From NCBI GenBank assembly GCA_020636215.1, contig JACJYG010000005.1, positions 992,001 to 1,056,000 on the forward strand: a stretch of DNA of 64,000 nt, in the 5' to 3' direction. Below the pieces are notes generated by a model, which had not been told where the DNA came from, did not search any database, and saw only the letters and a list, made by a program, of their open reading frames with translations. Position numbers and translations under genes: made by a program. The stretch comes from Lewinellaceae bacterium. GTDB lineage: Bacteria > Bacteroidota > Bacteroidia > Chitinophagales > Saprospiraceae. Positions 1 through 7,515 of this stretch are shown one piece after another (position 1 is the first letter of the stretch; the number at the start of each line of letters is the position of its first letter).

Positions 1-2351
1 AGCGCGCCCTGTACGGCAAAGCTCAGGCCAATGATATTGTAAATAAGGGCGAAGCCGTAGGCATAGTAAACCAACCGGATGCTTCGACGGGAAAAATCCA
101 GGAAAAGGGGCAATTGGTTAAAATTTCTGGCGTCGAGGATGGCATCGCAGGCAGGAGTGAAGTTGTTGGTGTTTTCGGCGATTACCACCCCTGCATCACT
201 CTGTTTGAGGGCGCCGGCGTCGTTTAAGCCATCACCCAGCATAAGTACTTTCTGGCCTTGGGTTTGTAACTGGCGAACGAACTGCAGTTTGTCCTGCGGG
301 CTTTGGCGGAAGTGCATAGCTCCGGCATCGCCGAATAAAGGCGCTAGTAAAGGTTTCTCGCGGTCGTTGTCGCCAGAGAGCAGAAATAGTTTCGCCTGCT
401 TGGAGAAGTATTGAGCTACCGGCCACAAGCCTTCACGGAAGTGGTTGACGATGCGAAAATAGCCTCGCAGTTCGTGGTTAATCTGAACATAAACACCTTC
501 TTCTTCCGGAAAATCTGGTTTAATTACTTGTCCGATGAATGCTGGAGAACCGATTCTGGCCTGGCGCTGGCACACAATGCCCTGAACACCCTGTCCCACT
601 ACTTCTTCCCAATCTTTTGCGTAATAGAGTTCTTCCTCTGCCGGAGCACCTCCTTCCAGTAAATGAGCAGCCAATTGCTGGCTGACAGGATGGCCGGAAG
701 GGTGTAGGATCGCCCATAGCATTCGCTTTTCATGAACACTTAAGGGTTCTCCTACAAAACTGATGTCACTGTGCTCCCGCTGTGTTAGGGTGCCGGTTTT
801 ATCGAAAACAACCGACTGTGCATTGTTAAGCGCTTCAATGATGGCCGTGTTTTTTAAAAAGAAACGGTGCCTGCCCAGAATTCGGACCGCATTGCCAAAG
901 ATAAACGGAATGGCCAGCGCCACGGCGCAGGGGCAGGCGATGATCAGGACAGCTGTAAAGGCATTGATGGCTTTGTCCAGGTCCCGGGGAAGCCAGTACA
1001 CAAGAGTGGCGAGGGCTACCAGCAGGATGATAGTGGTAAAGAATTTGCCTACACGATTGGCCAGTACGCTGGTGCGCGATTCTTGTGTTTTGGTAAAAGC
1101 TTCATCGTTCCACAACTGGGTCAGATAGCTTTGAGAAACTTTTCGGGTGATGCTTAGCTCTATGGCTCCTCCCAGTTGGCGGCCGCCGGCAAAGATCTTT
1201 TCCCCGGTGGCTTTGCGCACTGGTTCAGATTCGCCGGTTACAAAACTGTAGTCGATCTCCCCTTCGCCTTTCAACAGGATACTGTCGGCAGGGATGAGCT
1301 CGCGATGTTTGACCAGGATGATATCGCCAGGCTCCAGTTTGTCGAGGGTGACGGAGCGTAGTTGCCCTTCTTCTTTGCGGTGAGCAGCAATGGGGAAATA
1401 GGATTTGTAATCGCGCTCGAAGGACATGTTGTGGTAAGTGCGTTGCTGGAACCACTTGCCGATCAGCAGAAAAAATACCAGTCCAGCCAGGCTGTCCAGA
1501 TACCCGGCTCCTGTTTGGGTGATGATCTCATAGACGCTGCGGAAGAAGAGCGTCAGAATGCCGATGGAGATGGGCACATCAATATTGAGCGTGCGCTGCC
1601 GGAGCCCCAGCCAGGCGGATTGCAGGTAATCGCGGCCGCTGTAGAAGGCCACTGGGAGGGCGAGCAGGATATTCAGGTAACCGAAGAGGCGAAAGAAAAA
1701 CGTATCTTCTCCTTTTTCCAACCCCAGATACTCGGGAAAGCTCAGCAGCATGATATTGCCGAAGGCAAAACCGGCAATGCCTAGTTTGTAGTAAAAGGAG
1801 CGGTCGACGAGTGGTTTTTTATCTTCATCAAGGTTACTCAGGTTAATGGCGGGGGTGTAGCCTATACTGGCCAGCAGTTCTACCACTTGCCTCAGGCTGA
1901 TCTCTGCTTCTGCAAAGTTGATATAGGTTTCTTTTTTGACAAAGTTGACGTTGGCGGAAATGACGCCGGGATGGAGTTTGTAGAGGTTTTCCAGCAGCCA
2001 GATGCAGGAGGCGCAGTGCATTTGGGGAATAAAAAAGGTCACCCGCGTTTGCGCGCCATCGGAGAAGTCAATCAGCTTTTCCCGAACATCTGGGTCATCG
2101 AGGAAGGCATACTCTTCCTGCGCCCGGCCCTTCAGGCTGATACCGGCATTTTCGTCGAGGTCGTAATACCGGCACATCCCGTTGTCGTTCAGGATCTCAA
2201 AGACTGTTTTACAGCCTGTACAGCAAAAAACCTTATCCTCCAGGTGGATGTGGTTATCCTCGCAGGGTTCCCCGCAATGATAGCAGGCAAGTTCCGGGCT
2301 GGTTGTTTTGTCGATCAGTTTTTGATCGTTTAATTGGCTTGCGACTGGCAT
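1..2351 (-). CDS. ccoI: Heavy-metal (copper) P1B-type ATPase, CcoI/FixI type, 3' truncated by window edge
   Basis: Translating the minus strand from the ATG at 2351 gives about 783 codons open to the window edge. Residues 23-47 hold a Cys-rich metal-binding motif (CYHCGEPC, then FCCTGC), as in the putative metal-binding domain found at the N-terminus of CcoI/FixI ATPases. An HMA domain with MHCASC follows at about 111-116. The membrane metal site CPC is at 473-475, the phosphorylation motif DKTGT starts at D517, and the hinge motif GDGLND has its second aspartate-containing GD at about 706-707. In known family members this pump delivers copper for assembly of cbb3-type cytochrome oxidase. That role is inferred, because the cco oxidase genes would lie outside the window. 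The last transmembrane helices are cut off. A Crp/Fnr-like palindrome sits about 57 bp upstream of the start. Confidence 0.9.
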   Translation of the reverse strand, partial: MPVASQLNDQKLIDKTTSPELACYHCGEPCEDNHIHLEDKVFCCTGCKTVFEILNDNGMCRYYDLDENAGISLKGRAQEEYAFLDDPDVREKLIDFSDGAQTRVTFFIPQMHCASCIWLLENLYKLHPGVISANVNFVKKETYINFAEAEISLRQVVELLASIGYTPAINLSNLDEDKKPLVDRSFYYKLGIAGFAFGNIMLLSFPEYLGLEKGEDTFFFRLFGYLNILLALPVAFYSGRDYLQSAWLGLRQRTLNIDVPISIGILTLFFRSVYEIITQTGAGYLDSLAGLVFFLLIGKWFQQRTYHNMSFERDYKSYFPIAAHRKEEGQLRSVTLDKLEPGDIILVKHRELIPADSILLKGEGEIDYSFVTGESEPVRKATGEKIFAGGRQLGGAIELSITRKVSQSYLTQLWNDEAFTKTQESRTSVLANRVGKFFTTIILLVALATLVYWLPRDLDKAINAFTAVLIIACPCAVALAIPFIFGNAVRILGRHRFFLKNTAIIEALNNAQSVVFDKTGTLTQREHSDISFVGEPLSVHEKRMLWAILHPSGHPVSQQLAAHLLEGGAPAEEELYYAKDWEEVVGQGVQGIVCQRQARIGSPAFIGQVIKPDFPEEEGVYVQINHELRGYFRIVNHFREGLWPVAQYFSKQAKLFLLSGDNDREKPLLAPLFGDAGAMHFRQSPQDKLQFVRQLQTQGQKVLMLGDGLNDAGALKQSDAGVVIAENTNNFTPACDAILDARNFNQLPLFLDFSRRSIRLVYYAYGFALIYNIIGLSFAVQGA

Positions 2352-2370
2352 TCTGGCCCATTTTGGGCAA

Positions 2371-2418
2371 TAAAGGTAGCGAAGGCAGTGAGGGAAAAGG
2401 GGTGACTTTCGTCACCCC
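2371..2418 (-). promoter_or_regulatory. Putative Crp/Fnr-activated promoter of ccoI
   Basis: Positions 2399-2418 form a perfect inverted repeat with 8-bp arms (GGGGTGAC / GTCACCCC) around TTTC. The core GTGA-N6-TCAC has the spacing of Crp/Fnr-family operators. On the minus strand a box TACCTTTA (2378-2371) matches the Bacteroidota -7 consensus TAnnTTTG at 7 of 8 bases. This would place the transcription start near 2366, so the palindrome centre lies about 42 bp upstream, the usual class II activator position. No TTG -33 element is seen between them, which fits an activator-dependent promoter. Activation by a Fnr-like regulator under low oxygen is inference. Confidence 0.5.
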
Positions 2419-2576
2419 CGAAGGATGATTATTATCAAAAAAGGGCATTTTCAATAGTGTGTAATCATCCAGTGTTTCCCCGGTTTCTTTGCTATTCCTC
2501 TGTTTTCACCTTTACGGTTTACGGCGTGTATGATATATGGCGGCTGCCATCCATTCACACCATTAGGCCATTCAAC

Positions 2577-4445
2577 CTACCTTGTTACTACCAGCCTCCG
2601 GCTCTGAATCCCCAATCCCGTCTGTACCCGGAGCAGATAAGCGCCTTGTGGCAGCCCTTCCAGATTAATGTCCAGCTGGTGATTGCCGGCTGGCAATTCT
2701 CCGAATACTTGTTGCCGGAGCAGGCGCCCTTGTGGGCCGAAAAGCTGTAGGGCTACTTCGGTTGCCTCTTTTAGCTCGATCGCAATCTGACTAACCCCCT
2801 TGCCAGGGTTGGGCGAAGGAAGCCCCACAGCAAATTTATCCGTAATGGAGCTGATTTCCGGCAGGCCGGTGACCTCGCCCCCTAAGGGCAGAAAAGCAGC
2901 GTATATTTCGATATTCCCATCGTTGGACCGCCCGTCGGCCCATACCGGGATGGCATAGCTTTGGGTGGTTACGACCTGAGTATACTCGCCAACCCCAAAG
3001 TTTCCATTCGCGGCGCCGATCATGGAGAAATCCGCGCCTTCGGAAGCCACCGGGAAGTCTTGTTCAAAACTGGCGCCACCATCAGTAGAGTAGGTCATAT
3101 AGTATTTGGTCATCAGGTTATTGGGGTCTTCCCGCCGGTCATACCAACTGACGGCCAAAAGCCCCTTGTCATTGACTGCAAGGCTGGGGAAGAATTGCTC
3201 GGAAGCGGGGAGGCCGTCGTCGTTCAACACAAACGGTGCGGACCAGCTCTGCCCGCCGTTTTCTGAGCGGCTAAAGTATACATCCACTCCAGGCGTGAGC
3301 TCACTTTGGAACCCATCGGCAGTCCAGACGGCGTAGAGGTTGCCATCGAAATCGCCACCAGACTTATCCACCCGCAAGTGGGGGCAGGGGTATACCCGCG
3401 CGGAATCGACGCCCACCAGGTCGCAGGGGCCACCGGCGCCTGGAGGGAAACAGGGTAGATGCAGGGACGATATTTTTATTGGAGTAGAAAAACTCTGCCC
3501 GCCATCCGTGGAATAGCAATGGTACAGGCTCAGTACCTGGTCCTGGGCCTCCGCCCCGGCGAACAGGACATGGGCCTTGCCCTGCCGGTCCACATCGATG
3601 CTGGCAAACTGGGAAAAGACAATTTCCTGTGGCGTCACATCTACTGCAGTTCCAAAGTTGTCTGCACCGGCCGCTTTGGTTTTTACCAAAATGTTGTAGG
3701 TCGTATCCGCCAGGTTGATTTCCACGTAGGCAGCGTATAGGTTATCCTTGTAGGGCGAATCGGACAGGTCGGTGGCCATCCATTGTTTGTCTACAAAGCG
3801 GGAATCCGGGGCTTCCAGGTCAACAACGGTACCTTCGTCAATGGTAGAAGCCTGTCGCTGCCAGGTAGCGCCACCATCGGTAGAGGTGGCCCAATGCAAT
3901 TGGATGCCAATGGTGAAATTGAGGTTGATGGTGAAGGTCAGCCACGACAAGTATGCAGTACCGTCGGAGTCAAAGGCAAGCACCGGGTCGCCGCCACCGA
4001 TAACGAGAGTAAAAGGCGGCAGGTCGGAAACGCCATCAAATGCGCTGGTTTGCCAGGTGTGGCCGAAATCTTTTGTATAATAAATGGGAAAGCTGAGCGA
4101 GCTGAGCACCTGCCCGGCATCGAGCTGCATGGCTGCAACAATGATATTGTTGGTGTCTCTGGGGTTAATGGCGGCGTGCACTTCCGATTCGGGCGCTTCG
4201 GTGCCGCTGAGGTTGTTTTCGTCTTCGCGAAAGCTTAACGCCTGCGAGCTTTGTGGTTGCGGCCAGTTTTCAGGCGCCTGGGATAGCAGGGCCTCCAGGG
4301 TTTCGGGAGCCATTTTGAGCTTTTCCTGCAGTACGGACTGCCCCTGCTCGTATATCCATTGTTTGGTAAAGGATTGAGAAGCCAGCTTGCTGATCGTGCA
4401 CACATAACACACCACCACCAGCATGGCCCATTTCATGTGGTTCAT
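2577..4445 (-). CDS. Secreted BNR/Asp-box (sialidase-fold) protein with T9SS sorting domain
   Basis: The 622-residue protein has an N-terminal signal peptide (hydrophobic segment in about residues 5-22). The middle carries several Asp-box motifs of the type S-x-D-G-G-x-(S/T)-(W/F), for example STDGGATW, STDGGQSF, SENGGQSW and STDGGASF, typical of sialidase-like beta-propellers. The last roughly 80 residues look like a T9SS type A sorting domain: a PNPGKG turn, LFGPQGRLL, LPAGNHQLDI and QGAYLLRV. It is therefore expected to be exported and released or anchored at the surface. The catalytic arginine triad and Tyr of true sialidases were not recognised, so an enzymatic role is uncertain. No operon partner is evident: about 225 bp separate it from ccoI, which is read in the same direction. 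Confidence 0.8.
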   Translation of the reverse strand: MNHMKWAMLVVVCYVCTISKLASQSFTKQWIYEQGQSVLQEKLKMAPETLEALLSQAPENWPQPQSSQALSFREDENNLSGTEAPESEVHAAINPRDTNNIIVAAMQLDAGQVLSSLSFPIYYTKDFGHTWQTSAFDGVSDLPPFTLVIGGGDPVLAFDSDGTAYLSWLTFTINLNFTIGIQLHWATSTDGGATWQRQASTIDEGTVVDLEAPDSRFVDKQWMATDLSDSPYKDNLYAAYVEINLADTTYNILVKTKAAGADNFGTAVDVTPQEIVFSQFASIDVDRQGKAHVLFAGAEAQDQVLSLYHCYSTDGGQSFSTPIKISSLHLPCFPPGAGGPCDLVGVDSARVYPCPHLRVDKSGGDFDGNLYAVWTADGFQSELTPGVDVYFSRSENGGQSWSAPFVLNDDGLPASEQFFPSLAVNDKGLLAVSWYDRREDPNNLMTKYYMTYSTDGGASFEQDFPVASEGADFSMIGAANGNFGVGEYTQVVTTQSYAIPVWADGRSNDGNIEIYAAFLPLGGEVTGLPEISSITDKFAVGLPSPNPGKGVSQIAIELKEATEVALQLFGPQGRLLRQQVFGELPAGNHQLDINLEGLPQGAYLLRVQTGLGIQSRRLVVTR

Positions 4446-4571
4446 AAAAATGCCTTTTATTTAATTGGAAAATGAGAAACTGTGGAGATAAGTGAGTACT
4501 ACAAGCAGATGGTTGATATAGAAAGGCAGGCGTAAAGATAAAAATTATTTTAAAAAACCGGCTATTTGTTG

Positions 4572-4765
4572 AAAATGTATCAGGGCAATCGCATTTAAAA
4601 CAAACCGGCAGCAGGATTATGACCCCTGGACGCATTCTGTCCTGCCAACCCAGGATATCGCTGCCTAATGGCAGTCGTCGGACGACTTAACCAGGGTTCC
4701 CCTCAGTATGCGCATGCAGGCATCTGATCCAAAAATAGTTTAATGCGATTGCCCTGAAAATGTAT
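4572..4765. mobile_element. MITE-like element with 9-bp target-site duplication (ISAs1-like ends)
   Basis: A 176-bp segment (4581-4756) is bounded by terminal inverted repeats: CAGGGCAATCGCATT reads inward from 4581 and its exact complement ends at 4756. It is flanked on both sides by the identical 9-mer AAAATGTAT (4572-4580 and 4757-4765). Inverted ends plus a perfect 9-bp direct repeat are the signature of transposition. The CAGGG terminus and 8-10 bp duplication recall the ISAs1 family, but that assignment is from memory of family features. The interior is far too short for a transposase and has no open frame resembling one, so it is a non-autonomous or internally deleted copy. Confidence 0.8.
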
Positions 4766-4915
4766 TGGTTATTTCCTTTCCCAGTTTGCCTGGCAAAATA
4801 ATAAGGGCGCCAAACTCCACCGGTTTTTTAGTGGGATTCGACGCCCTATATGGTTGATGTTAGGCTTTACGGATCAGTGGTGCGGAAGCTGGCGTTTTCG
4901 GTGGGCAGATGCCCC

Positions 4916-4947
4916 CAAACACTCAAACACTCGAACACTCGAACACC
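4916..4947. repeat. Tandem repeat, 8-bp unit (CAAACACT/CGAACACT), 4 copies
   Basis: Four consecutive 8-mers: CAAACACT, CAAACACT, CGAACACT, CGAACACC, ending 2 bp before the stop codon of the minus-strand cytochrome gene. In the other orientation the unit is AGTGTTYG. Related AGTGTTC/AGTGTTT units occur near 32229 and 63407. Confidence 0.85.
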
Positions 4948-4949
4948 TC

Positions 4950-5702
4950 CTAATTATTCGCCGCCCCGGCCTCAATCCAGAGCTGTATCTTCCGAATATC
5001 ACAATAGGCCATTTTGGGGGTGCCTTGGGGATAAGGCATGGGTTTGAATCCGTTCTGGTGGGTAACCGAACCCAACAGTTTGCCATTATCGACCAGCGTT
5101 TTGGCCTGGCTGTAATTGGTCAGCATGATATTGCCGGAAGGCTGGTTTCCACTGTGGCAGCCTTTACACTGACTGTCCAGGAGAGGCTTAACCGATAAGG
5201 CAAAAGTAACATTTGTCGTGTCGCAGGGATTGTCGCAATGCAGGTCCTGGGCGCCTTGCTGCATCCATTTCAACACCAGTGCAATCTGTTCGGCGCTGAG
5301 CGCCGGCTTTGGAGCAGGAGGCATACGGTCGTTAGGGTCAGAATCGATCAGCGAGCGGTATAATTTGCTTCCGGCCGGATTGCTGGTGCTTATTTTACCG
5401 GTTGAACGGATCGTGGAAAAAGTTTCCATAATGACCCCTTCCTTGTGGGTCTGTGAATCGTGACAACCTGGAATGGCGCAGTTGGAGCGCAGGATCGGCA
5501 ACAGGTCTGCTTCAAAATAGACCGAGTCCGGGTCACAGGGGTGGGTGATCACAACCACAGTGGTATCTCCGGGGTTGTTACCGGTCGTATCGATCGGTTC
5601 TGTATACAGCTCCCCATAATAGACGGGTTCTTTCTGGCAGGAAACTGCCCAAATAGCAACGAACAGAAAGGCTAAGAAAATAATAGCAGGAATGAATTTC
5701 AT
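4950..5702 (-). CDS. Diheme c-type cytochrome lipoprotein
   Basis: The 250-residue protein begins with a lipoprotein signal ending at C22 (AVSC), then two cytochrome-like domains of the kind seen in planctomycete-type cytochromes (PSCyt1-like). The first has a CX4CH heme motif (C75-AIPG-C80-H81) and a downstream MPPAP that could supply an axial Met. The second has a standard CKGCH (179-183) and a later PMP. It is predicted to be a lipid-anchored electron-transfer protein of the envelope. It is the last gene of a three-gene minus-strand operon, 11 bp after the DUF5777 gene, and is clearly paralogous to the first gene (6643-7296). Confidence 0.8.
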   Translation of the reverse strand: MKFIPAIIFLAFLFVAIWAVSCQKEPVYYGELYTEPIDTTGNNPGDTTVVVITHPCDPDSVYFEADLLPILRSNCAIPGCHDSQTHKEGVIMETFSTIRSTGKISTSNPAGSKLYRSLIDSDPNDRMPPAPKPALSAEQIALVLKWMQQGAQDLHCDNPCDTTNVTFALSVKPLLDSQCKGCHSGNQPSGNIMLTNYSQAKTLVDNGKLLGSVTHQNGFKPMPYPQGTPKMAYCDIRKIQLWIEAGAANN

Positions 5703-5713
5703 GACAGAGGCGT

Positions 5714-6607
5714 TTAAAGGTTATTTTTTTTGATCTGGAATACTCTGGAAAGGTTAAATCCGAAGCGAATATCACCCTTAAGCCAATTCCCATTTTCATC
5801 GGTAAGGAAGGCCCTTTCATTCATACCGGTGGCATTGGAAAAGTGAAGTTGGAAGACGTGCCCGCCGGTCTCAATATCCACTCCAAGCGACAATGGATGC
5901 GACTGTAGTTTGGGCGGGAATCGGTTGAATGGGTAAGAATAATCCCAAACCAGGGCAATGCGTTGGCTGACTTTGTACCGGCCGCCCACTCCTAAAGCAA
6001 ACAGGTCATTGGGGACGAGCTTGTTGTCGACAATATTCTGGTGCACGAGGGTGGGGCTAAATTGAAGGGTAAAGCGGTTGCTGAATTTCCGGCCAATGAT
6101 CAACTGATGGTAGTAGGCCAGCCGGCGGCTCAGCGTCACCGGCACATCGGGCTGTGGTAAAGGATCGGGTAAAGTGTTGAGGGTAATGCCACTCACCCAG
6201 ACGGCTGAAATAGGCATGGTGCGCTTTCCGGTAGACTGCCATAGCAGGCGGTACCTTACGAAGCCGTCCAACTCCTTTTTAGCTGTACTGCGGCCAACAC
6301 CAACGGTGAAATTAGGCGTCACCCCGTAGTCGAATCCCAGTCTCATAGAGGCCTGATCCAGGCCGAAGAATTCCTGGTATCCCTGGTTGACCATGCCAAA
6401 ACGGTGCAAAATTCGAAAATCCAATGCCCCGGCAGCCAGCATTTCTATGCTTTGGCTGTTGATGACCCGCGGTGATTTGAAGGCGTTGGTCACATAATCC
6501 GTCTCTTCGGTCTCTCCGAGGGCGTCCAACAGGCTTTCTTCCTTGTTTTGCCCCCAGGCGGTGGCCCCCAGCAGGGCTAATAACAGGATGGTGATATAAG
6601 ATTTCAT
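5714..6607 (-). CDS. DUF5777-family beta-barrel protein
   Basis: The 297-residue protein has a signal peptide (cleavage likely after TAWGQ) followed by alternating amphipathic strands rich in aromatic residues (FDYGVTPNFTVGVGRS, LTLQFSPTL-like patterns), consistent with an outer-membrane barrel. The overall sequence, including an N-terminal SPRVINSQS and LRILHRFG-like region, resembles the uncharacterised DUF5777 family of Bacteroidota. It sits between two diheme lipoproteins with gaps of 35 and 11 bp, so it is very likely co-transcribed. A role as scaffold or porin for the cytochromes is inference from context only. Confidence 0.7.
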   Translation of the reverse strand: MKSYITILLLALLGATAWGQNKEESLLDALGETEETDYVTNAFKSPRVINSQSIEMLAAGALDFRILHRFGMVNQGYQEFFGLDQASMRLGFDYGVTPNFTVGVGRSTAKKELDGFVRYRLLWQSTGKRTMPISAVWVSGITLNTLPDPLPQPDVPVTLSRRLAYYHQLIIGRKFSNRFTLQFSPTLVHQNIVDNKLVPNDLFALGVGGRYKVSQRIALVWDYSYPFNRFPPKLQSHPLSLGVDIETGGHVFQLHFSNATGMNERAFLTDENGNWLKGDIRFGFNLSRVFQIKKNNL

Positions 6608-6642
6608 GGTAGTTTCTGATTTTATTGTGGAATGAACCAGCC

Positions 6643-7296
6643 CTAGTTATTCGGCGCTCCTGCGTTGACCCAGGCGCGAATCAGGGCGATGTTGCAAGCC
6701 GATAGTTTATTGCCGTTCTGAGGCATGGGAGAATAGCCCTGGGCATGTTCGATGCTTCCCAATAGCTTTCCATTGTTGGCAGTTGTTTTCAGCCCGGCAT
6801 AGTCAGAGTAGCTAATGTTGCCGGACGGGCTGGGCCCGGAATGGCAACCATTACAATAATTCTGGATGATGGGCCGGATAGTCTGAGCGTAAGTGACGTT
6901 GGTGGTGTCACAAGCGCCGCCCGAGCAAGTCGTTTTCTCTGCTCCCTCATCGATCCACAGGGCGATGGTGCTGATCTGTTCATCGGAGAGTACAGAATAG
7001 GGAGATTGCGGCATCTGCCCCTCTCCCTTGCCCACCAGGACTTTAAAGATCTGGCTGCTTTTGTAGTCACCGGGGTTGATACCCTTTGAGGTGATATGCT
7101 CGTAAGTGTCCAGAACGTATCCCGAGGCCCGGCTTTGGCTGTTGTGGCAGCCACTTTGGGTGCAATTGGATACGAAGATGGGCAGTACATCCTGTTCGAA
7201 ACAAACGGGATTGACGCTTTGCAGGTATTCTTTTGTACAGGCGTTATACAGCAATACAGAAAGCATACCGGCAAGTAGGAACCATGCCTTTTTCAT
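6643..7296 (-). CDS. Diheme c-type cytochrome lipoprotein (first gene of operon)
   Basis: The 217-residue lipoprotein has a signal ending at C20 (YNAC). Two heme-binding motifs are visible: CX4CH (C45-TQSG-C50-H51) and CNGCH (148-152). QMPQS and PMPQ segments offer possible axial methionines. It aligns along its length with the protein at 4950-5702 (shared blocks CDTTNVT, CxGCHSG, NGKLLGS, ending in GA(P/A)NN), so the operon holds a duplicated gene pair around DUF5777. Its promoter must lie in or beyond the inverted-repeat element at 7330-7492. Confidence 0.8.
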   Translation of the reverse strand: MKKAWFLLAGMLSVLLYNACTKEYLQSVNPVCFEQDVLPIFVSNCTQSGCHNSQSRASGYVLDTYEHITSKGINPGDYKSSQIFKVLVGKGEGQMPQSPYSVLSDEQISTIALWIDEGAEKTTCSGGACDTTNVTYAQTIRPIIQNYCNGCHSGPSPSGNISYSDYAGLKTTANNGKLLGSIEHAQGYSPMPQNGNKLSACNIALIRAWVNAGAPNN

Positions 7297-7329
7297 GTTA
7301 TGTACTTTGTTTGATTATTTTCCTTCCTA

Positions 7330-7492
7330 AGAAGCTGTTTGAATTTAGTCCTTCAGTTTTATTATGCCTCTTTTTCCGCCCCTCTGCGGCTTTTTTTCGC
7401 CCCGTACCTATGGGTACGAGGCTCAAAAAGAGCCTTGATTGACGAAAAAATAGCCTATAATAAATTCTAAAAACCAAATTCAAACAGCTTCT
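7330..7492. mobile_element. Inverted-repeat-bounded element (MITE or IS remnant), 163 bp
   Basis: A perfect 17-bp inverted repeat, AGAAGCTGTTTGAATTT (7330-7346) and its complement (7476-7492), bounds the segment. Inside are further hairpins, including CGTACC-TATG-GGTACG and GGCTC-AAAAA-GAGCC. No coding region is visible, and no clear target-site duplication was found. It lies between the anti-sigma gene's end and the cytochrome operon's start, so it may carry or displace regulatory sequence for the operon. Confidence 0.6.
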
Positions 7493-7515
7493 AAAAAAAA
7501 GTGCCAACTGGGGGG

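Larger units (their letters stand above)
4446..4949. other. Intergenic region with short mobile element and tandem repeat
   Basis: No credible gene is seen. The 5' leader of the BNR gene occupies the first part. The inverted-repeat element at 4572-4765 and the 8-bp tandem repeat at 4916-4947 account for most of the remaining structure. Confidence 0.6.

Noticed and set aside
2577..4445. Functional sialidase
   Set aside because: Asp-box repeats are clear, but the catalytic arginines and tyrosine were not identified, so only the fold is claimed.
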